DNA from: Paraburkholderia hiiakae
Lineage (GTDB): Bacteria; Pseudomonadota; Gammaproteobacteria; Burkholderiales; Burkholderiaceae
DNA: 64,000 nucleotides
Direction: 5' to 3'
Assembly: GCF_904848665.1 (NCBI RefSeq)
Contig: NZ_CAJHCQ010000022.1
Coordinates: 62,001 to 126,000 of the forward strand
Numbering within the stretch: the first letter of the stretch is position 1; the number at the start of each line of letters is the position of its first letter. Below are positions 8,942-17,956 of the stretch, piece after piece. The notes beneath the pieces are model-generated. The model saw only the letters and a program-made list of their open reading frames with translations, was not told the DNA's origin and ran no database searches. The position numbers and the translations under genes are program-made.

Positions 8942-9274
8942 CTAGCGGGCTCCGTAGATTTCCTGCAAGACCAGCGCGGGCTGCACGGTGCCGTAAAAGA
9001 GCGCCGAAAGCCGCGCCATGCAAGGGCTTGCGAGATCGCGAATGGCGGCGTCGTCGGCGAGGATCTGGCGGATCAGCTCGTACTTGCGCGCCCGCTCGGA
9101 AACCGTGAGCCGTACCGCGGCTTCGGCGTCCTTCAAGGCATCGACGAGGATCCGGTACTCCTCCTGCAAGCCGATCAGATCGTTCCAGTGCGCATCGCGC
9201 GCCGCGTGGAGCATCTGCCCCGACACGGCCGCTATCGCTTCGTAGCGGGCGAAGTAGTCTGCTTTTGAACTCAT
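8942..9274 (-). CDS. fliT: Flagellar export chaperone FliT
   Basis: This small helical protein (110 residues; YEAIAAVSGQMLHAARDAHWNDLIGLQEEY) has the length and pattern of FliT. In enterobacteria FliT chaperones the filament cap protein FliD and, when free, antagonises FlhDC. Its ATG overlaps the fliS stop codon (ATGA), the standard fliST arrangement. fliD is not in this window, so the chaperone is separated from its usual cargo gene. Primary similarity is weak across this family, so the call rests on size, helix pattern and context. Confidence 0.8.
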   Translation of the reverse strand: MSSKADYFARYEAIAAVSGQMLHAARDAHWNDLIGLQEEYRILVDALKDAEAAVRLTVSERARKYELIRQILADDAAIRDLASPCMARLSALFYGTVQPALVLQEIYGAR

Positions 9275-9720
9275 CTCATCAATGAGCCGTGCGATGACGC
9301 GGATGACTGTTCAGCCATCATCCTCGCCACTTCCGGCGCTATCCCCAACCAGGCTTCTTCGAGCGTAGCCAGCAGTCCGTCGACCTCGACCAGCATGGTC
9401 TCGCTCTGTTTGATATTGGCTTCCAGCAGGCGCTTCGTCATGTAGCTGTACAGCGAGTTCAGGCGTTGAGCGATCTCGCCGCCCGCCTCGACGTTCAACG
9501 CGAGCTGAAGTCCGCTCTCGACAATCCGGATCGCCTTGGCGATCGCCTCGCAACGCGGGCCGACGTTGCCGGCCTGCAAATGCATACGTGCCTGCGCGAT
9601 CGCTTGCCGCGCTCCCTGATACAGGAGCGAGATCAGCTTGTGCGGGCTCGCACCCATGACCCCTGTTTCGACGCCCACGCGTGCATAGGCGTTAGCTCCA
9701 GATTGGGCAGGGGAAAACAT
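9271..9720 (-). CDS. fliS: Flagellin export chaperone FliS
   Basis: The 149-residue product begins MFSPAQSGANAYARVGVETGV and contains ASPHKLISLLYQGARQAIAQA and NVEAGGEIAQRLNSLYSYM, both typical of FliS. FliS binds the C-terminus of flagellin in the cytoplasm, prevents premature polymerisation and hands it to the FlhA export gate. The ATG at 9720 has an AAGGAG site and is preferred over an upstream in-frame start at 9780. A sigma-28 promoter lies about 85 bases upstream. It is first in the operon fliS-fliT-fliK2-fhlB. Confidence 0.92.
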   Translation of the reverse strand: MFSPAQSGANAYARVGVETGVMGASPHKLISLLYQGARQAIAQARMHLQAGNVGPRCEAIAKAIRIVESGLQLALNVEAGGEIAQRLNSLYSYMTKRLLEANIKQSETMLVEVDGLLATLEEAWLGIAPEVARMMAEQSSASSHGSLMR

Positions 9721-9804
9721 CGGCGCTTCTCCTTGATACGTTTGGCTTGAATGCGGTCGTCCGGCGCGCTGCGCAGGCACGAGCGACGGACTCTTCTAGC
9801 CGGG

Positions 9805-9832
9805 TTATCGGAACGTAGGGGAGGAAGCTTTA
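9805..9832 (-). promoter_or_regulatory. Sigma-28 (FliA) promoter of fliST
   Basis: On the minus strand TAAAGCTT (9825-9832) is followed after 12 bases by TCCGATAA (9805-9812). This is close to the flagellar sigma consensus TAAAGTTT-N11-GCCGATAA. It points towards fliS. Late expression fits a flagellin chaperone. Confidence 0.75.
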
Positions 9833-9864
9833 GCGCGTTGACTGGGCAAAGGCCTCGGGCACCG

Positions 9865-10200
9865 TCACACCTGGATCTGCATGATGTCGGTGTAGGCGGC
9901 CACGAGCTTGTTGCGCACCTGCAATCCGAACTGGAAGCCGATGTTGGCTTTCTGCATGTCGACCATCACGTCGTTGAGCGACACGTTGTTCGCGCCGAGC
10001 TCGAACGCCTGCGACTCGCCAACGGCCTTCTGCTGGGCGTCGCTGATCTGGTCGAGCGACGACTTGAGCGCCGCCGCGAACCCGCCTGCCGTGGCCGCGC
10101 CCGCCTTTTCGTCGGCTGCGGTGGGGCCGCCGGCCGCCTGGGTCGCCATGGACTGCATTTGGGCCAAGGCGGACGTGAGCGGGGATACTGGCACGGTCAT
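9865..10200 (-). CDS. fliE: Flagellar hook-basal body protein FliE
   Basis: This is a 111-residue FliE. The C-terminal half (SQAFELGANNVSLNDVMVDMQKANIGFQFGLQVRNKLVAAYTDIMQIQV) is highly typical: the VSLNDVMVDMQKA and R-KLV-AY-I-MQ-QV pattern. FliE joins the MS ring to the rod. The ATG at 10200 follows a GGAG site and gives the usual length; an in-frame ATG at 10224 is less likely. The gene diverges from fliF, with which it shares a regulatory region holding an FlhDC-like box. Confidence 0.93.
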   Translation of the reverse strand: MTVPVSPLTSALAQMQSMATQAAGGPTAADEKAGAATAGGFAAALKSSLDQISDAQQKAVGESQAFELGANNVSLNDVMVDMQKANIGFQFGLQVRNKLVAAYTDIMQIQV

Positions 10201-10365
10201 GTTTGCTCCACGAAAAGGGGACATGCGGGGTATTCCGGGGACGAGCCCCTGGGCCGGCGTTTCAGCAATCCCGCGGCAATCCCGCGGGTCCGGCCGGCAC
10301 GGCGCACTGACAGGACGCCGAATCTGGAGGAGAGCATAGCAGCGGGTCCGTTTCGGCAGCCCCGA

Positions 10366-10392
10366 AACTAGGGGGAAAACCCGGCTCTATTC
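10366..10392. promoter_or_regulatory. FlhD4C2-like box between fliE and fliF
   Basis: The half-sites AACTAGGG (10366-10373) and CTCTATTC (10385-10392) face each other across 11 bases. They match the enterobacterial FlhDC pattern AAATA(A/G)CG-N10-12-CG(C/T)TATTT in its core positions. The same dyad form occurs before fliL and flgA/flgB. It lies 95 bases before fliF and 165 before fliE, so it could drive both divergent operons as class II genes. A promoter -10 cannot be fixed by eye. Confidence 0.6.
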
Positions 10393-10487
10393 GCGCAATC
10401 GGCTTGCCAGTGGCCCCGGATAATGCGTCACGTGAAAGTCTCCGCCATGCAAGGCGAGACCTGGAAGCCTCCGGAGATACCCGTCGC

Positions 10488-12296
10488 ATGGATTCGACTG
10501 CCAATTCTTTGATCAACCCCGACGCCCGCATGGGCCTCGCCACCTCTGGCGCGGGCGCCGCGGCAGGCAGCGGCGCGGGCGCAGGCCTGGGCGGCGCGGA
10601 AGACCTCGGCGGCGGCTTCGCGCAACGCCTCGGCTCGCTCTCGTCGCTACGCAGCGTGCGCGGCAACCCGCGCGCGCCGCTCATTTTTGCCGTGGCGGTG
10701 CTCGTGGCCGTGGTCGCTGGCCTCGTACTGTGGTCGCGCGCGCCCGACTACAAGGTGCTGTACAGCAACCTGTCGGACCGCGACGGCGGCGCCATTATTA
10801 CTGCGCTCCAGGCCGCAAACGTTCCCTACAAGTTCTCGGACGCCGGCGGCGCCATTCTCGTGCCCGCCGAGCAGGTCAACGAAATGCGCCTGCGCCTCGC
10901 CTCCCAGGGTCTGCCCAAGAACGGTTCGGTCGGCTTCGAGCTGATGGACAACCAGAAGTTCGGCATCAGTCAGTTCGCCGAGCAGGTCAACTACCAGCGC
11001 GCGCTCGAAGGCGAGCTCGAGCAAACGATTCAGTCGATCGCGAGCGTGAAGTCGGCGCGCGTGCATCTGGCCATTCCGAAGCCTTCGGTGTTCGTGCGCG
11101 AGCGCGAAGCGCCCTCGGCCTCCGTGCTCGTGAACCTGTTTCCGGGCCGCATTCTCGACGACGGGCAGGTCGCCGCGATCACGCACATGGTGTCTTCGGC
11201 CGTGCCGGACCTGCCGGTGCGCAACGTGACGGTGGTCGACCAGGACGGCAACCTCCTCACCCAGAGCGCCACGGGCGTGGGCCTCGACGCCTCGCAGCTC
11301 AAGTACGTGCGCCAGGTCGAACACGACACCCAGGCGCGCATCGACGCGATCCTCGCGCCCCTGTTCGGCGCCGGCAACGCGCGCTCGCAGGTGAGCGCCG
11401 ACCTCGACTTCTCGAAACTCGAGCAGACCTCCGAAGCCTACGGTCCGAACGCCAACCCGCAAGCCGCCGCCATCCGCAGCCAGCAGCAGAACATTTCGAC
11501 GGAAATGCAGCAAAGCAGCGCGGGCGGCGTGCCCGGCGCGCTCACGAACCAGCCGCCGCAGCCGGCCTCCGCGCCGATCAACGCGCCGGCGGGCGCGAAC
11601 GGCGCGTCGGCCCCGGTGCCGGTTTCCGATCATCGCGACACCACCACGAACTACGAGCTCGACAAGACCGTGCGTCACTATCAACAGGCGCCGGGCGACG
11701 TGAAACGCCTGTCGGTCGCCGTGATCGTGAACTATCAGCAGAAGGTGGACGCCAAGGGCCATGCCAGCATGCAGCCGCTCGACGCGCAGAAGCTCGCGCA
11801 GGTCGAGCAGCTCGTGAAGGACGCCATGGGCTACGACGTCAAGCGCGGCGACTCGGTCAACGTCGTGAACGCCGCGTTCCAGACCGATGTCGACCCGAAC
11901 GCGAACCTGCCGTGGTGGCGTCAACCCGACATCCTCGCCCTGGCCAAGCAGATTGCGACGTGGCTCGGCATTGGCGCGGTGGCTCTTTTCCTCTATTTCG
12001 TGATGGTGAAGCCGGCGCTGCGCCGCGCGTTCCCGCCGCCCGAGCCGGTTGCGCCCTCGCTGCCCGGCATGGCCGACGGCGAGCCGCTGCTGCTCGACGG
12101 TATCCCCGAAGCCGCGCGCCTCGGCGGCGCCGGCGCGGAAGGCGAAGACAGCGCGGACAACGAAGCCGCCCTGCTCGCCTTCGAAAGCGAGAAGAACAAG
12201 TTCGAACGCAACCTGGAATACGCGCGCAATATCGCGCGCCAGGATCCGAAGATCGTCGCAACCGTCGTGAAAAGCTGGGTGAACGATGAACGCTGA
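10488..12296 (+). CDS. fliF: Flagellar MS-ring protein FliF
   Basis: The 602-residue protein has two membrane segments, APLIFAVAVLVAVVAGLVLW near residue 65 and IATWLGIGAVALFLYFVMV near 490. They flank a large periplasmic region with the ring-building motifs (LYSNLSDRDGGAIITALQ, RLRLASQGLPKNGSVGFELMD, ASVLVNLFPGR). The C-terminus (EKNKFERNLEYARNIARQDPKIVATVVKSWVNDE) is the FliG-binding tail. FliF forms the membrane platform on which the motor and export apparatus assemble. The ATG at 10488 follows GGAG and removes an Arg-rich non-family extension that begins at 10404. First gene of fliFGHIJK. Confidence 0.96.
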   Translation: MDSTANSLINPDARMGLATSGAGAAAGSGAGAGLGGAEDLGGGFAQRLGSLSSLRSVRGNPRAPLIFAVAVLVAVVAGLVLWSRAPDYKVLYSNLSDRDGGAIITALQAANVPYKFSDAGGAILVPAEQVNEMRLRLASQGLPKNGSVGFELMDNQKFGISQFAEQVNYQRALEGELEQTIQSIASVKSARVHLAIPKPSVFVREREAPSASVLVNLFPGRILDDGQVAAITHMVSSAVPDLPVRNVTVVDQDGNLLTQSATGVGLDASQLKYVRQVEHDTQARIDAILAPLFGAGNARSQVSADLDFSKLEQTSEAYGPNANPQAAAIRSQQQNISTEMQQSSAGGVPGALTNQPPQPASAPINAPAGANGASAPVPVSDHRDTTTNYELDKTVRHYQQAPGDVKRLSVAVIVNYQQKVDAKGHASMQPLDAQKLAQVEQLVKDAMGYDVKRGDSVNVVNAAFQTDVDPNANLPWWRQPDILALAKQIATWLGIGAVALFLYFVMVKPALRRAFPPPEPVAPSLPGMADGEPLLLDGIPEAARLGGAGAEGEDSADNEAALLAFESEKNKFERNLEYARNIARQDPKIVATVVKSWVNDER

Positions 12297-13281
12297 AGGC
12301 GCAACCAAGAGCGCGCTGCTGCTCATGTCGATCGGCGAACAGGAGGCCTCCGAGGTCTTCAAGTTCCTCGGTCCGCGCGAAGTGCAGAAAATCGGCGCCG
12401 CGATGGCGGCGCTCAAGAACGTCAAGCGCGAAGAGATCGAGCTCGTACTGCAGGACTTCGTCAAGGAAGCCGAGCAGCACACCGCCTTCTCGCTCGACTC
12501 GAACGACTACATCCGCAACGTGCTCAACAAGGCGCTCGGCGAAGACAAGGCCGGCGCGATTATCGACCGCATTCTGCAAGGCGGCGACACGAGCGGCATA
12601 GAAGGCCTCAAGTGGATGGATTCGGGGTCGGTGGCCGAACTCATCAAAAACGAGCACCCGCAGATCATCGCGACGATCCTCGTGCACCTCGACCGCGACC
12701 AGGCCTCCGAAATCGCCTCGTGCTTCACCGAGCGCCTGCGTAACGACGTGCTGCTGCGTATCGCGACGCTCGACGGCATCCAGCCGCAGGCGCTGCGCGA
12801 GCTCGACGACGTGCTCACGAACCTCCTCTCGGGCAGCGACAACCTCAAGCGCAGCCCGATGGGCGGCATCCGCACGGCGGCCGAAATCCTCAACTTCATG
12901 ACGAGCCAGCACGAAGAAGGGGTGATCGAGAACGTCCGCCAGTACGACGCGGAACTCGCGCAGAAGATCATCGATCAGATGTTCGTGTTCGAAAACCTGC
13001 TCGACCTCGAAGACCGCGCGATCCAGCTGCTGCTCAAGGAAGTCGAGTCGGAGTCGCTCATCATTTCGCTGAAGGGCGCGCCGCCCGCGCTGCGCACCAA
13101 GTTCCTCTCGAACATGTCGCAGCGCGCCGCCGAACTGCTCGCCGAAGACCTCGACGCGCGCGGTCCGGTGCGTGTCTCGGAAGTCGAGGCGCAGCAGCGC
13201 CGCATCCTGCAGATCGTGCGCAACCTCGCCGAGAGCGGCCAGATCGTTCTAGGCGGCAAGGCAGAAGACGCTTATGTCTGA
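12286..13281 (+). CDS. fliG: Flagellar motor switch protein FliG
   Basis: This 331-residue protein is full length. It has the FliF-binding N-domain (TKSALLLMSIGEQEASEVFKFL), the middle-domain EHPQIIATILVHLDRDQASEI and the C-terminal torque helix region (FVFENLLDLEDRAIQLLLKEVE; LRTKFLSNMSQRAAELL) with the conserved charged residues that face MotA. FliG couples the stator to the rotor and sets rotation direction. Its start lies 11 bases inside fliF, so the two are translationally coupled. Confidence 0.97.
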   Translation: MNAEGATKSALLLMSIGEQEASEVFKFLGPREVQKIGAAMAALKNVKREEIELVLQDFVKEAEQHTAFSLDSNDYIRNVLNKALGEDKAGAIIDRILQGGDTSGIEGLKWMDSGSVAELIKNEHPQIIATILVHLDRDQASEIASCFTERLRNDVLLRIATLDGIQPQALRELDDVLTNLLSGSDNLKRSPMGGIRTAAEILNFMTSQHEEGVIENVRQYDAELAQKIIDQMFVFENLLDLEDRAIQLLLKEVESESLIISLKGAPPALRTKFLSNMSQRAAELLAEDLDARGPVRVSEVEAQQRRILQIVRNLAESGQIVLGGKAEDAYV

Positions 13282-13951
13282 CAGCAGCTCCGCGAACAGC
13301 CGTCGCTCAGCGTATCAGCGCTGGGAGATGGCCTCGTTCGACCCGCCGCCTCCCCCGCCGCCGCCGCCCACGCCCGACGAAACGGCCGCGTTCGAAGCCC
13401 AGCTCCACGCGCTGCGCGACGCGGCCCACCAGGAAGGGCTGCGCTCCGGCCATGTGGCGGGCCAGGCGCTCGGCTATCAGGCCGGGCACGAACAGGGGCG
13501 TCAGCAGGGCTTCGAGCAAGGCCAGGCCGAGGCGCGCGCGCAGGCCATGCAGCTCGCGTTGCTGGCGCGGCGCTTTAGCGACGCGCTCGAGACGGCGCAG
13601 GCGGGCGTCGCCGAGACGCTCGTCGAGCTCGCGCTCGACATCGCGCAGCAGGTCGTGCGCCAACACGTTCAGCACGACCCGACGGCGCTCGTCGCGGTCG
13701 CGCGTGAAGTGCTCGTGGCCGAGCCGCAGCTCGCCGGCTCCCCGCAGCTCGTGGTGAGCCCCGCCGATCTGCCGATCGTCGAGGCCTACCTCCTGGACGA
13801 CCTTCAGACGCGCGGCTGGAGCGTGCGCACCGACCCGACGATCGAGCGCGGCGGCTGCCGCGCGCAGGCCGCAACGGGCGAAACCGACGCCAGCATCCGC
13901 ACGCGCTGGGAGCGCGTAACGGCCGCGCTTGGCCGGGCCCGGCCATGGTGA
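13274..13951 (+). CDS. fliH: Flagellar assembly protein FliH
   Basis: This is a 225-residue FliH, the regulator of the export ATPase FliI. After a short N-terminus (RSAYQRWEMASF, which should contact FlhA/FliN) comes a run of nine prolines near residues 24-32. A Gly/Gln-rich coiled region with GxxxG-type repeats (GLRSGHVAGQALGYQAGHEQGRQQG) and the C-terminal FliI-binding domain (LVELALDIAQQVVRQHVQHDP) follow. It overlaps fliG by 8 bases and fliI by 7. The proline run is unusual and may need EF-P for translation. Confidence 0.92.
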   Translation: MSDSSSANSRRSAYQRWEMASFDPPPPPPPPPTPDETAAFEAQLHALRDAAHQEGLRSGHVAGQALGYQAGHEQGRQQGFEQGQAEARAQAMQLALLARRFSDALETAQAGVAETLVELALDIAQQVVRQHVQHDPTALVAVAREVLVAEPQLAGSPQLVVSPADLPIVEAYLLDDLQTRGWSVRTDPTIERGGCRAQAATGETDASIRTRWERVTAALGRARPW

Positions 13952-15651
13952 ATCACCCCCAACCGCCGAGCCATCAGGCGATCCACACGGGCGGGCTCAC
14001 GCCGCTCGAGCAGGAACTCGCGCTCGCGTCGTTCGGCCCGCTCGCGAGCGACCCCGCGCAGCTTGGCGCGCTGCTCGTGGGCGACCTCGACATCCCGAGC
14101 AAGCGCGAGGCGCGCGAGCTGGGCGCCATCGACGCGATCGACGCCGCGCTAGCCGCGGACACGGCCGACGCGCCGCGAGACCTGACGGCTTCCGGCGCGA
14201 CCGGCGCCCCGCTCGAGGTCGCGGCCAAAGCCCCGCCCGCGCCCTACGTGCCGCCAGCGAACTACGACCCGGCCAATCCGTTCCTGACGACGTGGAACGC
14301 GCAACTACGCGGCGTGCGCGAGCGCAACGCGCTCGCCCTGCCGCTGCGTGGCTGCGGACGTCTCACGCGCGCGGCGGGCCTCGTGCTCGAAGCGGTGGGG
14401 CTGCGCCTCGCGGTGGGCGCCGAAGTGATGATCGAACTGCCGCCGGGCAGCTCGCTGCCGATGGCCGAAGCGGAAGTGGTCGGCTTCGGCGGCGACAAAC
14501 TCTTTCTGATGCCGACGACCGAAGTCGCGGGCCTGTTGCCCGGCGCGCGCGTCTGGCCGCTGGAAACCGCGCCGATCGCCGACCCGAAGGCGGGCGCGAA
14601 GCGCCTGCCGGTGGGCTGGGGCATGCTCGGCCGCGTGGTCGACGCCTCGGGCCGCCCGCTCGACGGCCTCGGTGCCCTGAACACCGAAGCCGACGCGCCG
14701 CTCAGCGCGCCCGTCATCAATCCGCTGAACCGCGAGCCGATCCACAAGGTGCTCGACGTGGGCGTGCGCGCGATCAACTCGCTGCTCACGGTCGGGCGCG
14801 GCCAGCGCATGGGCCTCTTCGCGGGCTCGGGCGTGGGTAAATCGGTGCTGCTCGGCACGATGGCGCGCGCGACCAGCGCGGAAGTCATCGTGATCGGCCT
14901 GATCGGCGAGCGGGGCCGCGAAGTGAAGGAATTCATCGAGCAGATCCTCGGCGAGGACGGGCTCGCGCGCTCGGTCGTCGTGGCCGCGCCTGCCGATGTT
15001 TCGCCGCTCCTGCGCATGCAGGCCGCGGCGTACACCACGTCGCTCGCCGAATATTTCCGCGACCAGGGCAAGCACGTGCTGCTGCTCATGGACTCGCTCA
15101 CGCGCTATGCGATGGCGCAGCGCGAGATCGCGCTTGCCATCGGCGAGCCGCCCGCGACCAAGGGCTATCCGCCTTCGGTGTTCGCGAAGCTGCCGGCGCT
15201 CGTCGAGCGCACCGGCAACGGCCCCGAGGGCGGCGGCTCGATCACGGCGTTCTACACCGTGCTCACCGAAGGCGACGACCAGCAGGACCCGATCGCCGAC
15301 TCGGCGCGTGCGATTCTCGACGGCCACATCGTGCTCTCGCGTGCGCTCGCCGAAGCGGGTCACTATCCGGCCATCGACATCGAGGCCTCGATCAGCCGCG
15401 CGATGACCGCGCTGATCGACGACCAGCATCTGAATCAGACGCGCGCGCTCAAGCAGATGCTTTCGCGCTACCAGCGCAACCGCGACCTCATCAACGTGGG
15501 TGCGTACGTGAGCGGGCGCGACGCCGTGCTCGACCGCGCGATCGCGCTGTATCCGCGCATCGAGGCCTTTCTTCAGCAGGGTTTTCGCGAAACCGCGAAC
15601 TATGATCAGAGCGTCGAGATGCTCGGCCAGTTGATCGGAGCCAGGACATGA
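13945..15651 (+). CDS. fliI: Flagellum-specific export ATPase FliI
   Basis: This 568-residue ATPase is homologous to F1 beta subunits. It has Walker A GSGVGKSVLLG (about residue 293), Walker B HVLLLMDSLTRYAMAQREI and the catalytic region IGLIGERGREVKEF. It energises unfolding and entry of export substrates with FliH and FliJ. It is about 110 residues longer than E. coli FliI (457); the extra part is an Ala-rich N-terminal stretch of about 95 residues. An internal start cannot be excluded, but the overlap with fliH supports the ATG at 13945. Confidence 0.95.
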   Translation: MVNHPQPPSHQAIHTGGLTPLEQELALASFGPLASDPAQLGALLVGDLDIPSKREARELGAIDAIDAALAADTADAPRDLTASGATGAPLEVAAKAPPAPYVPPANYDPANPFLTTWNAQLRGVRERNALALPLRGCGRLTRAAGLVLEAVGLRLAVGAEVMIELPPGSSLPMAEAEVVGFGGDKLFLMPTTEVAGLLPGARVWPLETAPIADPKAGAKRLPVGWGMLGRVVDASGRPLDGLGALNTEADAPLSAPVINPLNREPIHKVLDVGVRAINSLLTVGRGQRMGLFAGSGVGKSVLLGTMARATSAEVIVIGLIGERGREVKEFIEQILGEDGLARSVVVAAPADVSPLLRMQAAAYTTSLAEYFRDQGKHVLLLMDSLTRYAMAQREIALAIGEPPATKGYPPSVFAKLPALVERTGNGPEGGGSITAFYTVLTEGDDQQDPIADSARAILDGHIVLSRALAEAGHYPAIDIEASISRAMTALIDDQHLNQTRALKQMLSRYQRNRDLINVGAYVSGRDAVLDRAIALYPRIEAFLQQGFRETANYDQSVEMLGQLIGART

Positions 15652-16100
15652 CGAAACAGACCGCGCTGCAAACCTTGATCGGCCTCGCGCAGGACGACGT
15701 CGACGCCGCCACGCAAAAGCTCGGCCGAGTGCAGCGCGAGCGCGGCGAGGTCGAAAAGCAGCTGGAGGCGCTCATCACCTACCGTGACGAGTATCACACG
15801 CGTTTCACCGAATCGGCGCGCAGTGGCATGGCCGCGGGCAACGTGCGCAACTTCCAGGCATTCATCGACACGCTCGACGCGGCGATCGAACAGCAGCGGC
15901 GCATGCTCGAGCAGGCCACCGCGCGTGTGGAGGCCGCCAAGCCCGAATGGCAGCGCAGCAAGCAGAAGCTCGGCTCGTACGAGGTCCTGCAAACCCGCCA
16001 CGACGATGTGCAGGCCCGCAAGGAAGCCCGCCGCGAACAGCGCGACACCGACGAGCACGCCGCCCGCGTGCTGCGCATGCGAACGTCGCAACATCCGTAA
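15648..16100 (+). CDS. fliJ: Flagellar export protein FliJ
   Basis: The 150-residue, strongly charged and almost wholly alpha-helical protein (TALQTLIGLAQDDVDAATQKLGRVQRE..., QQRRMLEQATARVEAAKPEWQRSKQKL) forms the coiled coil expected of FliJ. FliJ fits into the FliI hexamer like the gamma stalk of F1-ATPase and links it to FlhA. Its ATG overlaps the fliI stop (ATGA). Confidence 0.92.
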   Translation: MTKQTALQTLIGLAQDDVDAATQKLGRVQRERGEVEKQLEALITYRDEYHTRFTESARSGMAAGNVRNFQAFIDTLDAAIEQQRRMLEQATARVEAAKPEWQRSKQKLGSYEVLQTRHDDVQARKEARREQRDTDEHAARVLRMRTSQHP

Positions 16101-16123
16101 CACGTTTTTTCGAGGCCGCCAGT

Positions 16124-17677
16124 ATGTCGCTCCTCTCTTCCCTCTCGTCGATGTTCGGCGCCGCCGCCGACGCGGTGACAGGCAATTCCGCGTCGAACGC
16201 CGCGTCGAATTCGGCGTCGAACTCCATCAGCCAGGCGGATGCCGCCAGCCAGGGTTTCGCGCAGACGCTGCAACAGCAGATGAACGCGCAAAGCGCGCAG
16301 GCGAGCCAGAACGCACAGGCGGCGCAAAGCGCGCAGTCGAATGCCGCCGCGCAGTCGAGCGCGAACGCGAACGCGTCGAGCAGCAATGCCTCGCAAAGCA
16401 GCAGCAGCGCCTCGCAGACGTCAAGCTCGAACGCGAGCCAGAGCTCGCAGGCCACCTCGAGCGCCGATCGCCGCGCCGCCGCGCGCACCCAGCAGAAGCA
16501 GGCTTCCGACGCAGGCGCGCAAGCCGCCGCGGCTGCCGCGCAGCAAGCCCAGCAGGCGCAGCAAGCCCAGAGCGATACGAGCACAGACGCGAACGCCGAC
16601 GGCAGCCAGACCGGTAGCCAGACGAGCAGCGACAACACGCTCGCAGGCGTTGCGTCCGCCGCTGCAGCGGCGGCAGCCACGGCAGCCGCCGGCGCGGCAG
16701 GCGACGGCACGGGCACGGGCAGCGCGGCTAGCGGCGGCTCGAAGTCGGTGCACGATGCCCTGCAAGCCGCGCTCGCGCAGTTGCGCGGCGGCGCGGGCGC
16801 GCTCGCCACGCACGCGGTCAACACCGCAGGCACGGCAGGCACGGCGGCAAACAGTGCAACCACGGCCAGCACGGGCTCGGGCTCGGGCATTGCCAGCAGC
16901 TTCGCCTCGCATTTGAGCGCGAACGCCCAAAGCAAGGCGTTCGGCACGGCAACGAGCAGCGGCGCGAGTGCCGACGCGGCCAAGGGCGCCACGACGACCG
17001 CGACCGACGCAGCGAAGGCCGCAACCGACGCGCTCACGGCAGCGGCGCAGCAGCAGGCAGGCGCCGCCACGCAGACCGACGCCACGGCGAGCACCGCCAC
17101 GACCGACGCGCTCGCCGCAACCCAGGCCGCAGCGGTCGCCGCCGCGACGGCCGCGCAGGCCCAGGCTGCTCAGGCGGCCAGCGCAACCGCGAATCCGGCG
17201 GCCGCGGCCGCCTCCGCGTCGATCGCGCCGCAAGTCGGCACGAACGACTGGGAAGACGCGCTCAGCCAGAAGGTGGTGTTCCTCTCGAACGCGCACCAGC
17301 AGTCGGCGGAACTCACGCTCAATCCGAAGGATCTCGGACCGCTCCAGGTCGTCCTGCAAGTCACGGAAAACCACGCGCACGCCCTTTTCGTCTCGCAGCA
17401 CCAGCAGGTGCGCGAGGCCGTCGAGGCGGCCCTGCCGAAGCTGCGCGAGGCGATGGAGCAAAACGGCATCGGCCTTGGCAGCGCAAGCGTGAGCGACGGC
17501 TTCTCGCGGCAGATGAACCAGCAGGCGCAGCAGGACGGCAGCGGTTCGGGCCGCTCCGGCGGTTCCGGCTCGGGCTCGGGCAGCACGCTGAGCGCGGCGG
17601 ACGCCGTGGACGACACGAGCGTTGCTAGCGCGAGCGTCACGCAGCGCTCCGTCGGCCTGATCGACACGTTCGCCTGA
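16124..17677 (+). CDS. fliK: Flagellar hook-length control protein FliK
   Basis: The 517-residue protein has a long low-complexity N-terminal part (Ala, Ser, Gln, Thr repeats, residues ~15-370). The C-terminal domain is canonical (KVVFLSNAHQQSAELTLNPKDLGPLQVVLQV, HQQVREAVEAALPKLREAMEQNGI), as in FliK substrate-switch domains. FliK measures hook length during export and switches FlhB specificity. The ATG at 16124, 24 bases after fliJ, is preferred over an upstream start at 15947 that lies inside fliJ. It ends with a Gly/Ser-rich tail. Confidence 0.93.
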   Translation: MSLLSSLSSMFGAAADAVTGNSASNAASNSASNSISQADAASQGFAQTLQQQMNAQSAQASQNAQAAQSAQSNAAAQSSANANASSSNASQSSSSASQTSSSNASQSSQATSSADRRAAARTQQKQASDAGAQAAAAAAQQAQQAQQAQSDTSTDANADGSQTGSQTSSDNTLAGVASAAAAAAATAAAGAAGDGTGTGSAASGGSKSVHDALQAALAQLRGGAGALATHAVNTAGTAGTAANSATTASTGSGSGIASSFASHLSANAQSKAFGTATSSGASADAAKGATTTATDAAKAATDALTAAAQQQAGAATQTDATASTATTDALAATQAAAVAAATAAQAQAAQAASATANPAAAAASASIAPQVGTNDWEDALSQKVVFLSNAHQQSAELTLNPKDLGPLQVVLQVTENHAHALFVSQHQQVREAVEAALPKLREAMEQNGIGLGSASVSDGFSRQMNQQAQQDGSGSGRSGGSGSGSGSTLSAADAVDDTSVASASVTQRSVGLIDTFA

Positions 17678-17742
17678 CCCGTTTCCGACCCTTTCCCCTC
17701 TGCCAGACCAGCCTGGCCGGACCCGCCCGACACCTTCGGGCA

Positions 17743-17766
17743 ACGCAGCCGCGCAGGCGGCTGCGT
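17743..17766 (+). terminator. Hairpin after fliK
   Basis: A perfect 10-pair stem (17743-17752 with 17757-17766, loop GCAG) lies 66 bases after the fliK stop. There is no T-run, so it is not a textbook intrinsic terminator. It may stabilise the fliF-fliK transcript end or work with Rho. Confidence 0.45.
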
Positions 17767-17825
17767 GCGTCTGCCCCACGCTCGCATCACCCGCCCGGCT
17801 TGCCGCGGCGCGCAACAAAACCACG

Positions 17826-17852
17826 AGATAGCCGGAATTCCCCCGTCTATTC
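17826..17852. promoter_or_regulatory. FlhD4C2-like box upstream of fliL
   Basis: The half-sites AGATAGCC (17826-17833) and GTCTATTC (17845-17852) face each other across 11 bases. They share ATAGCCGG...CTATTC with the flgA/flgB site. The box lies 104 bases before the fliL start, in the only sizeable gap between fliK and fliR, so fliLMNOPQR probably has its own class II promoter. Confidence 0.6.
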
Positions 17853-17956
17853 CTCCCATCGCTGAAAGGCAAAAGCCGGAACAATGCAGCATGCCCGGAC
17901 TGACCATCAGGTCGGCGCCCCGGACCCTTGCAAGCATCCCAGGCTGACTTTTCGAC

